Shown here piece by piece: positions 22,448-30,100 of a stretch of DNA of 64,000 nt (within the stretch, counting starts at the first letter, position 1; every line of letters starts with the position of its first letter). Location: contig JAUXRX010000021.1 of assembly GCA_030681645.1 (NCBI GenBank), positions 97,782-161,781 of the forward strand. The letters are read 5' to 3'. The stretch comes from Archangium sp. (lineage in GTDB: Bacteria > Myxococcota > Myxococcia > Myxococcales > Myxococcaceae). Under the pieces are notes generated by a model, which searched no databases, was not told where the DNA came from, and worked only from the letters and a program-made list of their open reading frames with translations. The position numbers were made by a program, and so were the translations under genes.

Positions 22448-24283
22448 TCACGGGGTCAGGCGGTCTGACTTGCAGCGCGGCGTCATCCGCTTCTGCACGG
22501 CCGCGAAGTCGTCGAGCCCCTGCTGCATCGGCGCCGAGCCGGGCGCGTGGCAGCCGAGGCACACGCCGACGGTGAGCACCCGGCGTTGCTCCTCCACGGT
22601 GAAGGGCCGCGTGTCTTCGCGCGTGGTGGACTCGAAGCCGCGCGTCTGCAGGAAGCCGATCCACGCGTCTTCGGGGAGCCCGTCTTCCTTCCGCAGCGGG
22701 AAGCGTGGGGAAAAGGTCCATCGCTTCGAGTCGTAGCGGAGCTCGCCGCGGCCGTAGCCCAGCGCGAGGGAGCTGGCGTGGCAGTCGAGGCAGCTGCGCG
22801 ACTCGCGGCGGATGGTGTGGGCGAAGACGGGCGCGAAGAGGCGATGAAAGGTCGTCCCGGCCGGTGCCGCGAGGGTCATCACCATGCCGGGCGCGAACTC
22901 CTCGACGCGCCGCGCGCCTCCGTCGAGCTCCCGCACGCCGAGCGAGGCGCGGTCTGCGAGCGGCGCGCCCCCTTCTTCCTGCCAGTCACCGGGCGCCTGG
23001 GCGTTGTCGAGCAGGTCGTACATGCCGCCGTCGGCGATGAAGCGCGAGTGACACGACACGCACTGCGGCACCCACGCCTCGTGACACGTCGCGCAGGCGA
23101 GCGCGTCGTGCGCCGTGCCCTTCGTGCACGCGTCGGCCGGCGGGACCATCGCCACCGTGCGCCCCGTGTACTTGCCGGTGAGGAACGCGCCGCCGTCGGC
23201 GACGAAGGTGTTGATCAACGCGACGCCGCTGCGCGCGATGGCGAGGTAGCGGCGGTCGGGCACGTCGAAGCCCTCGAGCTTCGCGATTCTCTTCGATTCG
23301 GGGTCGAGCTCCGCAAAGTGCAGCTCGAGCTCATCACCGTTCACCCCGAGCGGAGCCGAGGGGCTGACCCTGCTCCGGTCCACCACCCTGTGGCAGTCGG
23401 TGCAGCGCAGCGTGGACTGCGCCTCGCGATGGAGCGGAAGCGTGCCGTCACCCATCACCTCCCACGAGCCGTGACAGTCGACGCAGCCCAGGCCGCGCTC
23501 GGTGTGCACATCGGGCAGCCCCTTCTTCACCACGCGGCCGTCGTCGAGCTGGCGCAGCTCTGCCGAGCCGGCGTCGCCTGCGAACTCCTGCCAGCCTTCG
23601 GCGTTGAGCGACACGCGCCCGCTGCGGCTGTGACACCCGAAGCAGGCGATGGGCTCGGGCTTCACCGAGAGCGCGGAGTGAACGAAACGGACACCCGGGT
23701 CCCTGCCCTTCCCGAGCGAGTCGAGCGCCTCTTCGGAATAGCGCAGGTGACACGCGTTGCACCCGCCGCCGCGCGAGCGCTCGTGGAGCGGGCCCGCTTC
23801 CGTCTTCGGGTTCGACAGGTGACACGACGCACACAGGTTTCTCAGGTGCGTGTCCGCCGGAGAGTGACCGAGCCGCTGCACCGGCGTGATGGCGGTGGGC
23901 GTGGGCTGCTCACCGAACACCCAGCGGTCGACGCTCACCACGCCGTTCATCGTGTTCATGATGTTGTTGCCGATGCGCTGCGGCACGTCGACGTGGCAGC
24001 CCGACGCGCCGCAGGTGCGAGCCATGTCGGCCGCGTTGCCGGGGATCCGCACCAGGCCCACGTGCGAGAGCTTCGGCTCGGCGGTGAAGGCGTTGCCGAG
24101 GTGGCACGCGGCACAGCTGAGCGTGGCGTGGCCCGGCTCGATGCCCTCGACCTGCCGGTGACAGCCCGCACATTCGTCGCGCCGCACCGGGAGCGGCCGA
24201 CCCTGCTCGTGCATCACCCAGAGCTGCAGCACCAGGCCCAGGGCGAGCCCGGCCAGCACGATTCCCACCACGGCGCGGCCCAT
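22448..24283 (-). CDS. Membrane-anchored twelve-heme cytochrome c
   Basis: A 611-residue protein with an N-terminal helix (AVVGIVLAGLALGLVLQLWV) that is probably uncleaved. Eleven CxxCH motifs (CAGCH, CAACH, CASCH, CNACH, CFGCH, CVDCH, CTDCH, CATCH, CVSCH, CLDCH, CLGCH) plus one CGASGCH (C-x4-CH) predict twelve c-type hemes on the periplasmic side. It could pass electrons between quinol and a periplasmic or extracellular acceptor, or act as a reductase itself; the sequence does not match an octaheme nitrite or tetrathionate reductase plan that I can place. It shares a dyad with the molybdoenzyme operon. Between the eighth and ninth hemes a dispersed repeat is read through in frame (see 23337-23363). 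Confidence 0.9.
   Translation of the reverse strand: MGRAVVGIVLAGLALGLVLQLWVMHEQGRPLPVRRDECAGCHRQVEGIEPGHATLSCAACHLGNAFTAEPKLSHVGLVRIPGNAADMARTCGASGCHVDVPQRIGNNIMNTMNGVVSVDRWVFGEQPTPTAITPVQRLGHSPADTHLRNLCASCHLSNPKTEAGPLHERSRGGGCNACHLRYSEEALDSLGKGRDPGVRFVHSALSVKPEPIACFGCHSRSGRVSLNAEGWQEFAGDAGSAELRQLDDGRVVKKGLPDVHTERGLGCVDCHGSWEVMGDGTLPLHREAQSTLRCTDCHRVVDRSRVSPSAPLGVNGDELELHFAELDPESKRIAKLEGFDVPDRRYLAIARSGVALINTFVADGGAFLTGKYTGRTVAMVPPADACTKGTAHDALACATCHEAWVPQCVSCHSRFIADGGMYDLLDNAQAPGDWQEEGGAPLADRASLGVRELDGGARRVEEFAPGMVMTLAAPAGTTFHRLFAPVFAHTIRRESRSCLDCHASSLALGYGRGELRYDSKRWTFSPRFPLRKEDGLPEDAWIGFLQTRGFESTTREDTRPFTVEEQRRVLTVGVCLGCHAPGSAPMQQGLDDFAAVQKRMTPRCKSDRLTP
23337..23363. repeat. REP-like repeat inside the multiheme cytochrome gene
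   Basis: A near-perfect copy with one base changed in the core (GAGCGGAGCCGAGG). Read on the minus strand it contributes SAPLGVNG to the loop between the CTDCH and CATCH heme sites, keeping the frame. Confidence 0.75.
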
Positions 24284-24311
24284 GTGAGAGCGGACCGTAG
24301 TCGGAACTCCA

Positions 24312-24328
24312 AAGAAGTGAGTCTTCTT
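24312..24328. promoter_or_regulatory. Dyad AAGAA-N7-TTCTT upstream of the multiheme cytochrome gene
   Basis: AAGAA-GTGAGTC-TTCTT lies 28 bases upstream of the cytochrome ATG. Including flanking bases it extends to AAAGAAG-TGAGT-CTTCTTT, a perfect 7-base inverted repeat. The arms and spacing match the site before the molybdoenzyme gene. Confidence 0.5.
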
Positions 24329-24434
24329 TACATGTCTCTCAGGACCCGATTGCTCTTATTTGTGCGCACGTGTAGGCGAATGAGTGTCCATGTCGGAAGA
24401 AGGCCGCTTCCGGCCGGGACTCCTGAGGCTAAAC

Positions 24435-26498
24435 GTGCGTAACTTCAATAATGTCGTGGTGATGCTGGCGCTGGCGGGTTGTGGCGGGCAGGTCGCGCTC
24501 ATCAGCGGCGAAGAGCTGGAGACGCCGGAGACGGTGAAGTCCGAAGAGGCGTGGAGCGCCCAGGACAACCCGTCGCTCTTCACCACCAACCTCGAGCTCC
24601 GCTTCGACGCGCTGCCGCTGCAGGGCGAGGCGTCGAACATTCCGTGGGCCGGCAGCTACTGGCCGACGTACGAGGACAACATCAACTACCGCTGGGCGGG
24701 TCCGAACTCCGACTCCGCGTCGCTCAAGTACCAGAAGGCGTTCGGCGGCACGAACGTGGAAGACGCGGTCTCGCGGTTCCACGGCATCGAGTCGGTGTCG
24801 AAGACCTGCCGCGAGGCGACCGAGTGCGACAGCTTCCTCGGTGAGACCTGCGCGAAGCGGCCGGGCAAGGACGAGGGGCGCTGCGTGGCGACGTGGTGGG
24901 GCATCTGCCACGCGTGGACTCCGGCGGCGATTCTCTTCCCCGAGCCGAAGCGCCCCGTCACGCGCAACGGCGTCACCTTCGAGGTGCAGGACCTCAAGGG
25001 CCTCGCCTCGCTCGTGCACAACTCGACCACCACGAAGTTCGTGAGCCTGCGCTGCAACAAGCACAGCTCGATGCCCGACGGTGGCGGCATCAAGCTCGAC
25101 GCGTACGGCCGGCCGGTCGAGGCAGACCGCGAGTGCCGCGACACGAACGCCGGCACGTACCACGTACTGCTGGGCAACTACCTGGGCCTGATGAAGCAGT
25201 CGTTCGCGGAAGATCGCACCGCCGACTACGAGGTCTGGAACCAGCCCCTGCGCGGCTACAAGGTGACCTCGCAGAAGGAAGTCACGTCCGAGGAGGCCAA
25301 CCGGCTCATCGGCGTCACGGCGACCGACGGCGGCGCGCCGCTCTCGAGCTACCGCTTCAACCCGCTGGCGGCCCGCTTCATCCAGGTGAAGGCCGAGGTG
25401 AAGTACATCAGCGAGTCGAGCGCGGAGGACGGGTACACCGCGCCGAACATCAACCTCTACACCCGCACGGACCGCTACGAGTACGTGCTCGAGCTCGACG
25501 CCACCGGGCGCATCATCGGCGGCGAGTGGGTCGGCTCGAGCAAGCAGCACCACCCCGACTTTCTCTGGCTGCCCATCAGGGCGAGCGGCTCGGTCGCGGG
25601 CGGGGCCATCAAGTACGACGAGGTGAAGGCGATGGTGCTCGAGTCGGCGGGGCAGGGCGCGCTCGTCGGCGCGGCGCTCGAGGTCAACGAGTCGGCCACG
25701 CTGGCGAAGGGCGAGTGGAGACACTTCGGCCCGTTCACCGCGGCGGCCGGGGCCATCACCGTCGCGCTCACCGGCACGGGCGACGCGGACCTGTACGTGA
25801 AGCTGAACGGCCAGCCGTCGCTCAACCTGTACGACTGCCGGCCGTACGCGGGCACCGCGAACGAGAACTGCACCGCGGAAGGTCCGGGCGCGCTGTACGT
25901 GTCGGTGCACGGCTACTCGGCGGCGACGGTGCAGCTGAAGGTGAAGTACGTGGGCCTGGCGGCGACCGACGGTGGCGTGCGCGTGGACGCGGGCGTGGCC
26001 GTCGACGCGGGCGTGCGCACCGACGCAGGCGTGGTCGTCGATGGTGGCGTGCGTCCTGACGGGGGTGTGGTCGTCGATGGCGGCGTTCGCCCGGACGCGG
26101 GTGTGGTGGCCGACGGCGGAGTTCGTCCGGACGCGGGCGTGACCACCGACGCAGGGGTGATGGTCGATGGCGGTGTTCGTCCTGACGCAGGCGTGGTCAC
26201 CGACGGTGGCGTTGCGCACCTCTCGGTCAACGGCAGCGTCGCGCTCGGCGAGCTGAAGCTGTTCTCGCTGCCCGTGACCGCGGGCCGCCTGGTCGTCATT
26301 CGTTCGGTCGCCGCGGCAGACGTGGATCTCTACCTGAAGCTCGGTGCTCCCCCGACCACGACCTCGTATGTCGCTCGTGCGTACACGTCGTCGGGCAACG
26401 AGACGCTCCGCTTCACTCCGACTTCGAGCGGCGTGCTGTACATCGGCGTGCATGGCTACCGGGCGTCGACGTTCAGCATGACCACCGCTGATCAGTAA
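24435..26498 (+). CDS. Elicitor-type transglutaminase lipoprotein with two PPC domains
   Basis: The GTG at 24435 gives MRNFNNVVVMLALAGC, a compact lipoprotein signal (Cys16). The frame is open further upstream, but that would bury the signal. Residues about 60-420 resemble the Phytophthora GP42 transglutaminase-elicitor family. WWGICHAWTPAAILFPEPK carries the likely nucleophile Cys158, followed by NGVTFEVQDLKGL. Two prepeptidase-C-terminal (PPC) domains follow, at about 430-515 and 595-687, each with DADLYVKL/DVDLYLKL and VSVHGY/IGVHGY strands, joined by about 80 residues of DAGV/DGGV repeats. It probably acts on proteins at or outside the outer membrane. Family assignment is from memory of the motif, with moderate certainty. 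Confidence 0.75.
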   Translation: MRNFNNVVVMLALAGCGGQVALISGEELETPETVKSEEAWSAQDNPSLFTTNLELRFDALPLQGEASNIPWAGSYWPTYEDNINYRWAGPNSDSASLKYQKAFGGTNVEDAVSRFHGIESVSKTCREATECDSFLGETCAKRPGKDEGRCVATWWGICHAWTPAAILFPEPKRPVTRNGVTFEVQDLKGLASLVHNSTTTKFVSLRCNKHSSMPDGGGIKLDAYGRPVEADRECRDTNAGTYHVLLGNYLGLMKQSFAEDRTADYEVWNQPLRGYKVTSQKEVTSEEANRLIGVTATDGGAPLSSYRFNPLAARFIQVKAEVKYISESSAEDGYTAPNINLYTRTDRYEYVLELDATGRIIGGEWVGSSKQHHPDFLWLPIRASGSVAGGAIKYDEVKAMVLESAGQGALVGAALEVNESATLAKGEWRHFGPFTAAAGAITVALTGTGDADLYVKLNGQPSLNLYDCRPYAGTANENCTAEGPGALYVSVHGYSAATVQLKVKYVGLAATDGGVRVDAGVAVDAGVRTDAGVVVDGGVRPDGGVVVDGGVRPDAGVVADGGVRPDAGVTTDAGVMVDGGVRPDAGVVTDGGVAHLSVNGSVALGELKLFSLPVTAGRLVVIRSVAAADVDLYLKLGAPPTTTSYVARAYTSSGNETLRFTPTSSGVLYIGVHGYRASTFSMTTADQ
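25969..26215 (+). repeat. DAGV/DGGV coding repeat linker
   Basis: Imperfect 12-36-base units encode [V/R]xDAGV and [V/R]xDGGV repeats linking the two PPC domains of the transglutaminase lipoprotein. The regular Asp-Ala/Gly-Gly pattern suggests an extended or calcium-binding spacer. Confidence 0.8.
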
Positions 26499-26525
26499 CA
26501 GTAACCGGCGATCTAGACTGGGGTG

Positions 26526-27071
26526 ATGGGGCGGCCGGTCTTTCACGAATACACGCTGGAGGGCCTGGTCGCCGCGTCACGCCTGGTGGCGCGCGTCGAG
26601 CGCACCGAGGCCCGCGAGCGCATCGAAGAACGAGAGGGGCTGCGCGCGGTGCTGTGGCCGCTGCGTCTCGTCGAGGTGCTCTTCGCCAACGAAGCGCCCC
26701 TGAAGCAGGGGCCGATCAGCCGGGGTGATCTCCTCCCGCCGGGCCCCGTGCCGAGGCCTGGCGGCATCGAAGTGTTGGCCAATCGCGTCAACCTCGTCGA
26801 CCAGGTCAACCGCCGCCGCTCTCCCTCGGGCGCGTCCTTTCCCGCCGAGCGCTACCGCAGTGATCCTCAGACGGTCGACGCAGCCGAGTGGATCACCTTC
26901 CTCGTCGAGCGCAGAGGCAAGCTCGAGTTCACCGCGCAAGGCGCCTTCGTTCCCCTCGCCGAACTGCCTGCGGTCCGTGAAGCGATCCGCCTGGCCGAGT
27001 CGGGGCTCCCCGCGCGACAGGAAGAGCGCAGGGCGCTGCTGGCCCACCTCGACCAACGCGAGGGGAAGTAG
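26526..27071 (+). CDS. Conserved-looking protein of unknown function
   Basis: A 181-residue, charged, soluble protein with no signal peptide, rich in Arg and Glu (ARVERTEARERIEEREGLRAVLWPLRLVEVL). Helices predominate by eye, and it ends in a Glu/Arg-rich coil. A GTG at 26523 is an equally possible start, one codon earlier. It follows the transglutaminase lipoprotein gene by 27 bases and may be in the same transcript. I recognise no domain. Confidence 0.65.
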   Translation: MGRPVFHEYTLEGLVAASRLVARVERTEARERIEEREGLRAVLWPLRLVEVLFANEAPLKQGPISRGDLLPPGPVPRPGGIEVLANRVNLVDQVNRRRSPSGASFPAERYRSDPQTVDAAEWITFLVERRGKLEFTAQGAFVPLAELPAVREAIRLAESGLPARQEERRALLAHLDQREGK

Positions 27072-27145
27072 GGCCCGGGAGGATTTTTCCGCTCCAGCCC
27101 TCCTCGGGCGGTGCGCGCGCGCTGCGTGCGATACTGCGCGTCCTC

Positions 27146-30100
27146 ATGCGCTCGCTCCCCTTGTTGTTCGCGCTCTCGGCGTGCCTGGCCGGTTGCCGCT
27201 GCGTCGCGCCGGCCGATCTCCCCGAGCAGGACGCCGGGTTCCTCGTGGGCGCGAGCTGCACCCTCACCAGTGAATGCGCCCTCGGTGAGAGCTGTGTGGA
27301 CGGCCACTGCGCGCGCGCGACGGTGCTCGAAGACGCGGGCGTCGAGTGCACCATGGACTCGGACTGCGGTCCGGGTCGCCGCTGCGTGCCCTCCACCGGG
27401 CGTTGCCTCGACCTCATCACCCTCGACGACGGCGGCACCGACGACGCGGGCATGGTGAGCGTGTGCAACCCGGGCGAGATGCAGACCTGCGGCTCGTCGA
27501 AGCTGGGCGAGTGCCGCCTGGGCATCTCGTTGTGCGTGGAAGAGCAGGGCGCCTGGGTGTTCACCGCGTGCGCGGGTGAGGTCAACCCGGCGCCCGAGAC
27601 GTGCAACGGCAAGGACGACGACTGCGACGGCTTCTCCGATGACGGGCTGGGCACGCTCACCTGCGGCGTGGGCGAGTGCGAGCGCACCGTGTCGGCGTGC
27701 GAAGGCGGCGTGGCCCAGGCGTGCACGCCGGGCATCGGGGTCGCCGAGCTCTGCGACGGGCGCGACAACGACTGCAACGGCCAGGCAGACGAGAACCTCG
27801 GCATGGCCACCTGCGGCGTGGGCGCGTGCGCGCGCAGCATCGTCGCCTGCGTGCAGGGCGCGCCGCAGACCTGCCTGCCCGGCACCGCCGTCGCCGAGAC
27901 CTGCAACGGCCAGGACGACAACTGTGACGGCACGGCCGACGAGGGACTGGGCAACCTCAACTGCGGCGTGGGCAGCTGCGCGCGCACGGTGCCCGCCTGC
28001 CTCGCCGGCGTCTCGCAGAGCTGCGTGCCCGGCACCGCCGCCACCGAGACGTGCAACGGCGCCGACGACGACTGCGACGGCACCATCGACGAGGGCCTGC
28101 CCAACACCAGCTGCGGGGTCGGGGTCTGCGCGCGCAGCGGGCCCTCGTGCGTGAGCGGCGTGACGCAGAGCTGCGTGCCCGGCACCGCCGTCACCGAGGC
28201 GTGCAACGGCTTCGACGACGACTGCGACGGCACCGTCGACGACGGCCTGGGCAGCAGCACCTGCGGCCAGGGCGCGTGCACCCGCACCGCCGCCAACTGT
28301 CTCAACGGCCAACCCCAGAGCTGCGCACCGGGAACTCCCGTGGCCGAGTCGTGCAACGGCGTCGACGACGACTGCAACGGCTCCATCGACGATGGCCTGG
28401 GCAGCACCACCTGCGGCAGCGGCGTCTGCGCGCGCACGGTGCAGAACTGCGTGGCCGGGGCGAGCCAGGCCTGCACCGCCGGCCCCCCGGGCCCCGAGTC
28501 GTGCAACGGCCTCGACGACGACTGCGACGGCCAGACCGACGAGACCCTCGGCACCACCACCTGCGGCGCCGGCGTGTGCCAGCGCACCGTCCCCAACTGT
28601 CTCTCCGGCGCGGCGCAGAGCTGCGTGGCGGGGAGCGCCGGCACCGAGGTGTGCAACGGCCTCGACGACGACTGCGACTCGAGCACCGACGAGCTGCTGG
28701 GCAGCACCAGCTGCGGCGTGGGCGCGTGCGCGCGCAGCGTGCAGAACTGCGTGGCCGGCATGTCGCAGGCGTGCACGCCGGGCAGTCCGGCCGCCGAGGT
28801 CTGCAACGGCGTCGACGACGACTGCAACGGCGCCACCGACGAGGGCCTGGGCAGCAGCTCGTGCGGCAGCGGCATCTGCGCGCGCACCGTGGCCAACTGC
28901 GTGGGCGGCGCTCCGCAGAGCTGCGCCCCGGGCGCGGCGGCCCCGATGGAAGACTGCAACAACCTCCTCGACGACGACTGCGACGGCCTGGTGAACGACG
29001 GCTGCGCCTGCACGGGGACGCAGACGCAGAGCTGCTACACCGGCCCGGGCGGCACCGCGGGCGTGGGCGATTGCCGCGCGGGCGTGCAGACCTGCGCCTC
29101 GGGCCAGTGGGGCCCGTGCGTGGGCGAGGTGGTGCCGGCGGCCGAGAGCTGCAACCTCGAGGACGACAACTGCAACACGCAGACGGACGAGAACCTCGGC
29201 ACCTCGAGCTGCGGCGTGGGGGCGTGCGCGCGCACGGTGAACCTCTGCGTGGGAGGCGCGGCGCAGACCTGCGTGGCGGGCGCCGCGGGCACCGAGGTGT
29301 GCAACGGCCTCGACGACGACTGCGATGGCGCCACCGACGAGCTGCTCGGCAGCACCACCTGTGGCGTGGGCGTGTGCCTGCGCACCACGCAGAACTGCGT
29401 GAGCGGCGCCAGCCAGACCTGCAACCCGGGCCCGGCGGGCGTGGAGAGCTGCAACGGCCTCGACGACGACTGCGACGGCGCGGCCGACGACAACCTGGGC
29501 AGCACCACCTGCGGCACCGGCGCGTGCCTGCGCACCACCAACAACTGCGTGGGCGGCGTGTCCCAGACGTGCAGCGCGGGCTCGCCGGGCACCGAGGTGT
29601 GCAACGGCATCGACGACGACTGCGACGGCACGACCGACGAGGGCCTGGGCAGCACCACCTGCGGCCAGGGCGTATGCCTGCGCACGGTGAACAACTGCGT
29701 GGCCGGCGTGGCGCAGACCTGCACCGCCGGCGCGCCGGGCGGCGAGACGTGCAACGGGCTCGACGACGACTGCGACGGCGCGGCCGACGATAACCTCGGC
29801 ACCACCTCGTGCGGCGTGGGCGCGTGCGCGCGCACCAGCAACAACTGCGTGGGCGGCGTGGTGCAGGCCTGCACCGCCGGCGCGCCGGGCACCGAGGTGT
29901 GCAACGGCGTCGACGACGACTGCGACGCCGCGACCGACGAGGCGCTCGGCACCAGCACCTGCGGCACCGGCATCTGCGTGCGCACGGTGAACAACTGCGT
30001 GAGCGGCGTGCCGCAGACGTGCAGCCCGGGCCCCGCGGGCACCGAGAGCTGCAATTCCCTCGACGACGACTGCGACGGCACGCCCGACGACGGGCTGGGC

